This document shows, piece after piece, positions 8,701 through 13,625 of a DNA stretch of 13,625 nucleotides. The notes under the pieces were generated by a model. That model saw nothing but the letters and a program-made list of their open reading frames with translations, searched no databases and was not told where the DNA came from. Position 1 is the first letter of the stretch, and every line of letters begins with the position of its first letter. The translations under genes were made by a program, and so were the position numbers. Where the stretch lies: contig CAZALT010000095.1 of assembly GCA_964485515.1 (NCBI GenBank), positions 1 through 13,625 of the forward strand, written 5' to 3'. The stretch comes from CAZALT01 sp964485515 (GTDB taxonomy: Bacteria > Actinomycetota > Acidimicrobiia > Acidimicrobiales > Acidimicrobilacustridaceae).

Positions 8701-9231
8701 GGACTTCTCCTTGCGCTTGCGGTACTTCAGGACGCCGGCGGCCTCTTCGATGATGAGGCGCCGCTCCTCGGGCCGGGCGTTGAGCACGGCGTCGATCTGG
8801 CCCTGGCTGATGATGACGTGCTGCTGGCGACCGACACCGCTGTCGGACAGGAGGTCCTGGATGTCCATCAACCGGCACGGCGCACCGTTGATGGCGTACT
8901 CGCTGTCGCCCGAGCGGAACAGCGTGCGGGTGATGGTGACCTCGCTGAACTCGATGGGGATCTGGCCGGAGTGGTTGTCGATGGTGAGCGACACCTCGGC
9001 GCGGCCCAGCTGTGAGCGCTTGTCGGAGCCGGCGAAGATGACGTCGTCCATCTTCGACGAGCGGATGGCGCTGGGCGCCTGCGCGCCGAGCACCCAGGCG
9101 ATGGCGTCGACGACGTTGGACTTGCCCGAGCCGTTGGGCCCGACCACCACGGTGACACCGGGTTCGAGGTCGAGCGACGTCGAGTCGGCGAACGACTTGA
9201 ACCCCTTCATGGTGAGGGTCTTCAGGTGCAA
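5746..9231 (-). CDS. smc: Chromosome segregation protein SMC
   Basis: SMC is the ATPase core of the bacterial condensin complex, which folds and segregates the chromosome together with ScpA and ScpB. From TTG 9231 it has 1161 residues, the usual size. The N-terminus HLKTLTMKGFKSFAD leads to Walker A GPNGSGKS (31-38). A long coiled coil rich in Glu, Arg, Ala and Leu follows, then a hinge at about 495-655 (ending with a glycine-rich GRSGWRLGMAG stretch), the returning coiled coil, signature LSGGERS (from 1067) and Walker B YVMDE with D1095/E1096. TTG 9231 is chosen because GGAG sits 7 nt upstream (9242-9239) and it yields the typical family N-terminus. The open frame continues upstream to ATG 9282 and GTG 9447, but those extra residues look non-coding. 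It is downstream of mutM in the common actinobacterial order, with the TA remnant in between. Confidence 0.97.
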   Translation of the reverse strand: MHLKTLTMKGFKSFADSTSLDLEPGVTVVVGPNGSGKSNVVDAIAWVLGAQAPSAIRSSKMDDVIFAGSDKRSQLGRAEVSLTIDNHSGQIPIEFSEVTITRTLFRSGDSEYAINGAPCRLMDIQDLLSDSGVGRQQHVIISQGQIDAVLNARPEERRLIIEEAAGVLKYRKRKEKSERRLTATEGNLQRLQDLLREVRRQLRPLERQADAARRHGDVVAELQALRLFTAGRELDTLQRRLEASSANRIELTKEEGETRATLAGLDTQVLATEAQLSAMGGDDLGDSLAQFESLFQRARGLASLIAERRRGIDRDRRSFVDQGVVASLEAESARLAGELRDVEAEAEEMKPHLQELAEATEKLAEERRQFELEWADGIPAPSGAAAEVRGELAALRHAVERGAAERDRTASRLAGLAENVSRLAEEAERLRRELGEAEAAELPLVESLDGAEEWRAKTEESLAAAEQTHRDAESELHAWQARSEALSLALDEARSRAGAERLSDIDGVLGTLLELVDVDPGWESAFEAAAGEALAAVVVDGPVNGRLAIEALQSAELNGAVLALGATAGSIVSVPAVGASVGERVRSHVRSLRPDVDPLLDALIGGAVVVHGSLADVIDTALAHPDLTVVTNAGDRFGRSGWRLGMAGAGATGAALDEASRRTEEAAAAVASAHTRAVAARESVAEAKRAEEDLSRKLDDNDGHLSAAGDGLQRVETERRDAAKEAETLEGHLVELDERVDREQARVAELEAQLPALEAMEDESAEAGQRMGAARAHLDERASNVGGLRTDLEVRSGAVEERRQFLTTRLAEVEQRLEGAAAEREQAESRRVELDARQVATDRLAELIDGRVVAIETVLTDLRERRRRQSEAAREVAGQLDRLRRERAAAEKTLAELREKIQRIEIADAETKLRIETAVESLRRDLDTEPAVAIAAECPPLGEGVNPNARIRELERDLRIMGPINPLALEEYEALQERHEFLQQQLDDVKESRRELAKIIKAIDGEIVNVFASAFADVAANFEQLFVTLFPGGTGRLRLTDVDNLLDTGIEVEAKPSGKNVKKLSLLSGGERSLTALAFLFAVFRSRPSPFYVMDEVEAALDDMNLHRFLGLIAEFRKEAQLVIVSHQKRTMEAADCLYGVTMVPGGSSKVVSEKVGATGS

Positions 9232-9342
9232 AGCAACGCTCCGGTCCAACTGCGCGCCAGCAGAGCTGACGACTCCGTCCATGGCCCGAGATCCGCAAGC
9301 AGAAGCCCGAAACCACCCGGCCGCGACCCTACCCGACGAGCA

Positions 9343-9370
9343 AACCCGCCCCGGAGAACCCGCCCCGGGG
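9343..9370. repeat. 14-bp direct repeat in smc upstream spacer
   Basis: Two abutting 14-mers AACCCGCCCCGG(A/G)G lie in the 146-bp space between the PIN remnant stop and the smc start. I see no convincing -10/-35 pair. The repeat may be incidental in such C-rich sequence. Confidence 0.45.
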
Positions 9371-9377
9371 CGAGAGG

Positions 9378-9757
9378 TCAGTCGCGGCGAAGGTCGCGCC
9401 ACCGCCAGCCAGCACCGTCGATGACGAGCTCGGGGTCTCCAGTCCACAGCTCGGCGTCATGGTTCGCGGCCAGGGCAGCAGCAAAGGCGTCGGCGTACGC
9501 CATCGGGTGATCAGCCTTGATTCGCGCGGCGTCGAGCACCTGCGCCTGGTCGGGCAATCGGGCATCGACGATCCGACGAACATCTCGCACCGTCGCCGAC
9601 GCGTCCGCCTCACCGTGTCGGCGGCGAAGCACGCAGTGGACCTCGCCGAGGTTGATCCACGACATCAGCGGACGATCCTCGGCCAGCAGGTCGGCGACGG
9701 CCTCGGCCCGTCCTCCAGGTACGTGAGCACCGCCCACGAATCCAGGACCACGTTCAC
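9378..9757 (-). pseudogene. PIN-domain (VapC-type) toxin, broken by a one-base frameshift
   Basis: PIN toxins are Mg-dependent RNases that cleave RNA when freed from their antitoxin. A GTG at 9757 follows GAGAGGA (9770-9764, 6-nt spacing) and begins VNVVLDSWAVLTYLE, a classic PIN first strand with D6. That frame then loses homology near 9712. The next frame picks up exactly there with GRAEAVADLLAEDRP and runs to the stop at 9378. Adding one base in the GGAGGACGG stretch restores a 126-residue protein with all four acidic positions: D6, E39 (NLGEVH), D90 (ADAF) and D108 (TGDPEL). The stop of the upstream antitoxin frame overlaps this GTG as GTGA. The rest of the protein shows no further decay, so this is either a recent natural mutation or a single-base assembly error. 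Confidence 0.82.
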
Positions 9758-9870
9758 CGATCGTCCTCTCGACCCCGATCGCGATCCCGCTCAGCCACCA
9801 GCGACGCAGCTAGGTCGTCCCCGCGGTAGCGACCCCGCAAGGCTCGAGAAGGCGTCGTCGCGGCCACCAC
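9754..9870 (-). pseudogene. Antitoxin C-terminal remnant upstream of PIN toxin
   Basis: A frame ending in TGA at 9756-9754 overlaps the PIN start by 4 bp, as antitoxin genes usually do. Its last residues, LAASLVAERDRDRGREDDR, look like the charged toxin-binding helix at the end of VapB-type antitoxins. From the nearest GTG (9870) only 38 residues would be made. Further upstream the frame stays open but reads through palindromic, non-protein-like sequence, and no AbrB or Phd DNA-binding fold is visible. I therefore regard it as a remnant with a lost N-terminus. A very short functional antitoxin is possible but less likely. Confidence 0.5.
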
Positions 9871-9975
9871 GACGTGGTCGTCGTCCCGCCAGCAGGGGCC
9901 TGGCCCCGCCGTCGAACGAGGAGCTTGCTCCGCCTCGACCAACAAATGAGCGGCGAAGCCGCCCCCAACGAGAAC

Positions 9976-10016
9976 TCGCTCGGAGGGACGGAGCGAAGCG
10001 ACGTCCCTTCGAGCGA
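9976..10016. terminator. Long hairpin after mutM, probable terminator or REP-like element
   Basis: 15-bp arms at 9976-9990 and 10002-10016 pair with one mismatch around an 11-nt loop. The hairpin begins 7 bp beyond the mutM stop (10023) in the direction of transcription. There is no T-tract, so this would be a non-canonical terminator, or a stem that protects the mRNA 3' end. A second weaker palindrome (GGAGCTTGCTCC core) lies near 9919-9930. Confidence 0.6.
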
Positions 10017-10022
10017 ATCCCG

Positions 10023-10859
10023 TTACACCTGGCAGACTTCGCAGTAGTACGTGCTGCGGCCCTGGAACTTGGACTTGACCACGTTGTAGCGGCGGCAGCG
10101 CCGGCACGGGTCCTTCTCGTGGTCGTAGACCTTGTGGTGCTCCTGGAACGAGCCGGGCTTGCCGTTGAGGTCGACGTAGCCCTCGTCGGCCAGCGTGGAG
10201 CCGCCGTACTTGATGGCCTCGTGCAGCACCTCGACAACGGACCGGTAGAGCCGGCGCATCTCCTGTGTGGACAGCGAGTTGGTCTGGCGGTCGTAGCGCA
10301 GACCGGCGGCGAACAGGATCTCGTCGCTGTAGATGTTGCCGATGCCCGCGATGATCGACTGATCCATGAGGAACGCCTTGAGCTTCATCGGATGGTTGAT
10401 GAGCTTCTGACCGAAGGTCTGCCAGGAGATGGGGACCTCGACCGGGTCGAAGCCCAGTTCGGTGAGTTCGGGCGCGTCCTCGGCGAGGTTCTCGCGGTTG
10501 GCCACGAACATCTCGCCGAACGTGCGGGGATCGACGAACCGGAGCTGGCCGCCCTGCGTGTAGTTGATGATCACGTGCGTGTGCTTGTCGACCGGGTCCT
10601 TGGCCGCCGTACGCAGGAGCTGGCCGCTCATGCGGAGATGGACGACGAGGATGTCCTCCGTGTCGAGCCCGACGATGAGGAACTTGCCCTCGCGGCCGAC
10701 CGAGGTGATCTTGGCGCCCTCGAGGCGGGCGATGAACTGCTTCTTGGTCTGACGGCGCACCGTGCGGGTGCCGTGCACCTCGACGGACTTGATGCGCTTG
10801 CCGACCGAGTCGCGTTCGAGCTCTCGGCGGATGGTCTCAACCTCGGGTAGTTCAGGCAA
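10023..10859 (-). CDS. mutM: Formamidopyrimidine-DNA glycosylase (Fpg/MutM)
   Basis: This bifunctional glycosylase/AP lyase excises 8-oxoguanine and ring-opened purines. It has 278 residues, normal for the family. The N-terminus is MPELPEVE, giving the catalytic Pro2 and Glu3 after removal of the initiator, and the conserved Lys59 lies in GREGKF. The helix-two-turn-helix segment includes AGIGNIYSDEILF. The C-terminal zinc finger has C252, C255, C273 and C276, with the loop Arg at 268 in GRSTYYC. The start codon is TTG at 10859-10857 and overlaps the end of rnc by 8 bp, with a GGGG purine run upstream, so it is probably translationally coupled to rnc. All functional residues are present. Confidence 0.97.
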   Translation of the reverse strand: MPELPEVETIRRELERDSVGKRIKSVEVHGTRTVRRQTKKQFIARLEGAKITSVGREGKFLIVGLDTEDILVVHLRMSGQLLRTAAKDPVDKHTHVIINYTQGGQLRFVDPRTFGEMFVANRENLAEDAPELTELGFDPVEVPISWQTFGQKLINHPMKLKAFLMDQSIIAGIGNIYSDEILFAAGLRYDRQTNSLSTQEMRRLYRSVVEVLHEAIKYGGSTLADEGYVDLNGKPGSFQEHHKVYDHEKDPCRRCRRYNVVKSKFQGRSTYYCEVCQV

Positions 10860-11616
10860 CTTCGTTTCCCCCGCTCAGGTCGACCACGGCCTCGCGGTCG
10901 GTGCCGACGGACGATTCGTCGGCATCGTTCGATTCGAACAGCTCGTTCCAGGCGGCCCGGGCGGCCTCCTGCTCGGCTTCTTTCTTGTTGCGTCCCTCGC
11001 CGCGACCGACGACCTGGCCGTCGAGGAGGACCTCGGCGAAGAAGCGCTTGTCGTGATCAGGACCTTCACCGCGGTTGCGGTAGACGGGGACGGCGTCCAG
11101 CCGATGGGCGGACGTCTCTTGCAGACGGCTCTTGAAGTCGGCGGTGTCGGGCTCGACCGCGGCCTCCGCGATGCGCTCGGCGAGCAGATCGAGGATGAGC
11201 TCGCGTGAGGGGCCGATGCCACCGTCGAGGTAGACGGCACCGAAGACCGCTTCCATCGCATCGGAGAGGATGGATCGCTTCTCGCGCCCACCGATGGACT
11301 CCTCGCCCTTGCCCAGCCGGAGCTGGGCGCCGAGCCCGAGCTCGGCGGCGACCTCGGCGAGGGTGGTGGCGTTGACGACCGACGCTCGGATCTTGGACAG
11401 CTCGCCTTCCGCCCGGTCCGGGAACCGTGCGAACGCGTACTCGGCGACGACCAGCCCGAGGATGGAGTCGCCGAGGAACTCGAGTCGCTCGTTGGACGGC
11501 TCACCCGGATGCTCGGCGCACCACGACCGGTGGGTCAGGGCGAGGTCGAGCAGATCGGGATCGCCGAAGGCGTAGCCGAGGCGGTCCTTCAGGAGGGTGG
11601 CGGTGTGCGTGTCCAG
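10852..11616 (-). CDS. rnc: Ribonuclease III, apparent CTG start
   Basis: RNase III cuts double-stranded RNA, including rRNA precursors. From CTG 11616 the product has 254 residues, a full-length enzyme. The N-terminus DTHTATLLKDRLGYAFGD leads to the family start LALTHRS. The signature NERLEFLGDSILG at 42-54 supplies E43, E46 and D50. SDAMEAVFGAVYLDGG supplies D119 and E122. A dsRNA-binding domain covers about 160-235, ending in KKEAEQEAARAAW. The frame is open from about 11751 but contains no ATG, GTG or TTG until the internal ATG at 11256, which would delete most of the catalytic domain. CTG 11616 lies 4 nt after the acpP stop, with AGGG 8 nt upstream, and gives the expected N-terminus. A sequencing error at the start codon is the main alternative. 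Confidence 0.93.
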   Translation of the reverse strand: MDTHTATLLKDRLGYAFGDPDLLDLALTHRSWCAEHPGEPSNERLEFLGDSILGLVVAEYAFARFPDRAEGELSKIRASVVNATTLAEVAAELGLGAQLRLGKGEESIGGREKRSILSDAMEAVFGAVYLDGGIGPSRELILDLLAERIAEAAVEPDTADFKSRLQETSAHRLDAVPVYRNRGEGPDHDKRFFAEVLLDGQVVGRGEGRNKKEAEQEAARAAWNELFESNDADESSVGTDREAVVDLSGGNEVA

Positions 11617-11620
11617 GGCC

Positions 11621-11911
11621 TCAGCCCTGCTTGGCGACGACGTAGTCGACGGCGTCTCGGACGGTCTTGAGATCCTCGAGGTCCTCGTCTTCGATGCGGA
11701 AGCCGACCGTGCGCTCGCCGAGCTCCTCCTCGAGGGCTTCGACGAGCTCGATCAGCGCGAGGGAGTCGGCATCGAGGTCGTCGGCGAACGAGTCGCCTTC
11801 GTTGATGGAGCTGGCTTCGATCTCGAGGATGTCGGCGAGCCGGTCCTGGATCAGTTCGAGGACGGCGGCGCGGTCCATCGGGCTCTGCTCGACGTGGGTC
11901 TCTGCGGGCAC
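11621..11911 (-). CDS. acpP: Acyl carrier protein
   Basis: This small acidic protein carries growing acyl chains on a phosphopantetheine arm in fatty-acid synthesis. The attachment serine is S50 in the DADSLALIEL motif when counted from GTG 11911 (96 residues). I prefer this GTG because AGGAG lies 8 nt upstream at 11924-11920. ATG 11878 would give 85 residues, nearer the usual size, but it has only a weak purine stretch before it. The acidic stretch EEELGERTVGFRIEDEDLED is slightly longer than in textbook AcpP, which fits type II ACPs from actinobacteria. It is the first gene of the acpP-rnc-mutM group and the likely entry point for transcription from the 11912-12294 spacer. Confidence 0.93.
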   Translation of the reverse strand: MPAETHVEQSPMDRAAVLELIQDRLADILEIEASSINEGDSFADDLDADSLALIELVEALEEELGERTVGFRIEDEDLEDLKTVRDAVDYVVAKQG

Positions 11912-12294
11912 GTTCAGAACTCCTGCATGCGATGCGGATCGGCGGATTCGGACTCGCCGAATTCGGTCTCGGGGGCAGCGAGCGTCAGGGGCCACCGCTC
12001 TCCCGGGAGGCGGGGTTCACTCTAGCTCCCTCTCTGACGTCTCACCCATCGGAAGATATGGAGACTCCATGGAACTGGCTGGAACTGACTGACAGGTCGG
12101 GCCGGTAACCGGAAACCCGGGCACGTCGGGCCGTCCCGCCGCGACGCACCACGCGTCGCTCGCCTCGTTCCGCGGCCGACTACCGTGCTGTGCGACTGCC
12201 CAAAGTGAGTGGCTGTGCGACTGCCCTAAAGTAAGTGATCGCGCGCAAACCGACCGGATCCGCGAGAGTTGCGGGACTGGCGAAAGGACATCCC
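11912..12294. promoter_or_regulatory. Divergent spacer between acpP and acyl-CoA dehydrogenase
   Basis: This is 383 bp with no credible gene. It should hold promoters for both directions, but I cannot fix a -10/-35 pair with confidence. A TAGAGT hexamer at about 12023-12018 on the minus strand is a weak -10 candidate for acpP. Contents are a 10-bp direct repeat TGGAAC(TGGC/TGAC) at 12070-12089, a perfect 7-bp inverted repeat GCGACGC/GCGTCGC at 12141-12159, and a tandem repeat at 12187-12237 described separately. Confidence 0.5.
12187..12237. repeat. Tandem duplication upstream of acyl-CoA dehydrogenase gene
   Basis: There are two adjacent copies of a 25/26-bp unit. Each begins GCTGTGCGACTGCCC, and each ends AAAGT(G/A)AGTG; the second copy carries one extra T. 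They end 57 bp before the ATG at 12295 and could be paired operator sites, or part of the leader. Confidence 0.75.
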
Positions 12295-13479
12295 ATGCGC
12301 AGGCCCCTGTTCGACGATGCCGACAGCTCGACGGCGAACCCTTCGGAAGACCCAGCCTTCGCTGAGTTCCGTTCCTCGTTCCGACGGTTCGTCGAGGCCG
12401 AGATCGTGCCGCATGCGGCGAAGTGGGATGCCGACGGCATCGTGAGCCGCGAACTGTTCCTCAAGGCAGGACGCCACGGCTTCCTCGGCTTCGCCGCACC
12501 GCTGGAGCACGGTGGCGGGGGCGTCGACGACTTCCGCTACAACCTCATCGTCGCTGAGGAGATCGCGGCCGCCGGAGTGCACCCCTCGGGCTTCGGCATC
12601 ACGCTGCACAACGACATCTGCCTCCCGTACTTCATCGATCTGACGAACGACGACCAGAAGGCACGTTGGTTGCCGGGCATCTGCCGCGGCGAGCTCATCA
12701 CCGCGGTGGCCATGACCGAGCCCGGCGTCGGCTCCGACCTCGCTTCCATGTCCACCACCGCCGTGCTCGACGGCGACCACTACGTCGTGAACGGGTCCAA
12801 GACCTTCATCACCAACGGCGTCAACAGCCACCTGGTCATCACGGCGGTCAAGACCGACCTGTCGCAGCGCCATGCCGGCATGTCCCTCCTCGTCATCGAG
12901 GACGGGATGGAGGGGTTCAGCCGGGGCCGAAACCTCGACAAGATCGGCTTGCACGCCCAGGACACCGCCGAGCTGTTCTTCGACGACGTGCGAGTGCCGG
13001 TCGCCAACCGCATCGGCAGCGAGGGCGCTGGGTTCGGCATGCTCGTCGGCAAGCTTGCCCAAGAACGCCTCTCGTTGGCCGCGGTCGCCGTCGCCGGTGC
13101 CCGCTTCGCGCTCGACGAGACCCTCGCCTACGTCAAGGAGCGCACGGCGTTTGGCAAGCCGATCGGCCAGTTCCAGAACTCGCGCTTCGCGCTGGCCGAG
13201 ATGGCCACCGAGATCGACATCGCCCAGAGTTTCGTCGACCGGTGCGTGCTGGCTCGCAACGCGGGCGACCTCACCGTCGAGGATGCCGCCAAGGCGAAGT
13301 GGTGGTGCACCGAGATGCAGGGACGGGTCGTCGACCGGTGCGTGCAGCTGTTCGGTGGCTACGGCTACATGACCGAGTACCCGATCTCCCAGGCCTTCAC
13401 CGACGCGCGGATCTCCCGGATCTGGGGCGGAACCACCGAGATCATGAAAGAGGTCATCGGCCGTTCCCTGGGCATCTGA
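12295..13479 (+). CDS. Acyl-CoA dehydrogenase, long-chain (LCAD-like) type
   Basis: This is an FAD flavoenzyme that introduces a 2,3-double bond into acyl-CoA in beta-oxidation or a related pathway. The ATG at 12295 follows GAAAGGA by 6 nt, giving 394 residues. Order of parts: N-terminal helical domain, middle beta domain with AMTEPGVGSDLASM (FAD and substrate contact) and NGSKTFITNG, then the C-terminal helical domain with ERTAFGKPIGQFQ, QLFGGYGYMTEYP and IWGGTTEIMKEVI. The usual catalytic Glu of short- and medium-chain enzymes (YEGT) is replaced by Gly in WGGT. As in LCAD and isovaleryl-CoA dehydrogenase, the base is expected in the preceding QERL segment, here E257. The ending closely resembles mammalian LCAD (YGGTNEIMKELI). 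Chain-length preference cannot be read with certainty. It stands alone, with no other beta-oxidation gene visible. Confidence 0.95.
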   Translation: MRRPLFDDADSSTANPSEDPAFAEFRSSFRRFVEAEIVPHAAKWDADGIVSRELFLKAGRHGFLGFAAPLEHGGGGVDDFRYNLIVAEEIAAAGVHPSGFGITLHNDICLPYFIDLTNDDQKARWLPGICRGELITAVAMTEPGVGSDLASMSTTAVLDGDHYVVNGSKTFITNGVNSHLVITAVKTDLSQRHAGMSLLVIEDGMEGFSRGRNLDKIGLHAQDTAELFFDDVRVPVANRIGSEGAGFGMLVGKLAQERLSLAAVAVAGARFALDETLAYVKERTAFGKPIGQFQNSRFALAEMATEIDIAQSFVDRCVLARNAGDLTVEDAAKAKWWCTEMQGRVVDRCVQLFGGYGYMTEYPISQAFTDARISRIWGGTTEIMKEVIGRSLGI

Positions 13480-13517
13480 CCCCGGAGCGCGAACTGCGGT
13501 ACCGAACTGCCCATGTC

Positions 13518-13567
13518 GAACTGGCTGGGAAGACCCGGCCTATTCGGCGTAGGTGTCCAGCCAGTTC
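13518..13567 (+). terminator. Inverted repeat after acyl-CoA dehydrogenase
   Basis: 11-bp perfect arms GAACTGGCTGG (13518-13528) and CCAGCCAGTTC (13557-13567) are separated by 28 nt, 38 bp after the stop codon. It could terminate the gene, but the loop is long and there is no T-run. The right arm merges into the tandem array that follows. Confidence 0.4.
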
Positions 13568-13625
13568 AGCCAGCGGGCAGTTCGGCCAGCGGGCAGTTCG
13601 GCCAGCGGGCAGTTCGGCCAGCGGG
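13540..13625 (-). CDS. Possible C-terminal fragment of a reverse-strand gene
   Basis: A reverse frame is open from the window edge to a TAG at 13542-13540. It ends with the protein-like residues ARWLNWLDTYAE. The upstream part is the 16-bp tandem array read through, so only the last dozen residues look like real protein. It is equally possible that nothing is encoded here. I do not recognise a family. Confidence 0.22.
   Translation of the reverse strand, partial: RWPNCPLAELPAGRTARWLNWLDTYAE
13569..13625. repeat. 16-bp tandem repeat, cut by window edge
   Basis: Three perfect copies of GCCAGCGGGCAGTTCG start at 13569, 13585 and 13601, and a fourth partial copy reaches the last base. The unit is not a multiple of three, so all reading frames are cycled through. 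Copies abut with no spacers, so this is not a CRISPR array. Total copy number is unknown. Confidence 0.9.

Noticed and set aside
6295..9015. A 906-codon open frame antisense to smc
   Set aside because: It is an antisense shadow caused by high GC at third positions. It has no recognisable domain, while the opposite strand carries complete SMC motifs.
9232..9447. Longer SMC starting at ATG 9282 or GTG 9447
   Set aside because: TTG 9231 has a GGAG at ideal spacing and yields the standard SMC N-terminus. The extension from 9447 would overlap the PIN remnant.
11256..11258. Internal ATG as the RNase III start
   Set aside because: It would remove the NERLEFLGD signature and about 120 residues of the catalytic domain that are clearly encoded upstream in the same frame.
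13569..13625. CRISPR array
   Set aside because: The units abut directly with no unique spacers, and 16 bp is too short for a CRISPR repeat.

Overview
The window is about 13.6 kb of high-GC DNA with strong G/C bias at third codon positions. This bias is why long antisense shadow frames lie over every gene. Gene order and protein flavour point to an actinobacterium. The acpP-rnc-mutM-smc string and a MoxR/DUF58/VWA operon like mycobacterial Rv1479-Rv1480-Rv1481 fit the phylum, and I would guess an Acidimicrobiia-type lineage (inference, not proven). A run of exactly 100 N (3289-3388) shows this is a scaffold with an unresolved gap, perhaps from a metagenome assembly.

Layout. (1) 1-2015, minus strand: an OmpR-type response regulator and its sensor histidine kinase overlap by 4 bp. 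The kinase runs off the left edge. (2) 2016-2245: a divergent intergenic region holding two copies of a 52-bp palindromic repeat. (3) 2246-5652, plus strand: MoxR AAA+ ATPase, DUF58 protein and membrane-anchored VWA protein, tightly packed. The assembly gap falls in the Pro/Ala-rich tail of MoxR. (4) 5653-5745: convergent spacer with a 9-bp tandem repeat. (5) 5746-11911, minus strand, read from high to low coordinates: acpP, rnc, mutM, a degraded PIN-toxin/antitoxin pair, and smc. (6) 11912-12294: divergent intergenic region with short direct repeats. (7) 12295-13479, plus strand: an LCAD-like acyl-CoA dehydrogenase. (8) 13480-13625: an inverted repeat and a 16-bp tandem array cut off by the window edge.

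How the genes work together. MoxR, DUF58 and VWA proteins are expected to form one chaperone-like, metal-dependent protein-maturation machine at the membrane. The divergent two-component pair may sense envelope conditions, but a regulatory link is only inferred from position. acpP (fatty-acid carrier), rnc (dsRNA processing), mutM (8-oxoguanine repair) and smc (chromosome organisation) form a common actinobacterial housekeeping string with little shared biochemistry.

The core is ordinary. The points worth a second look are an RNase III frame with no ATG/GTG/TTG at its N-terminus and an apparent CTG start, a PIN toxin broken by a one-base frameshift, an antitoxin reduced to its C-terminus, the gap whose true length should be a multiple of three, and several unrelated intergenic repeats. 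I found no convincing new multi-gene system.
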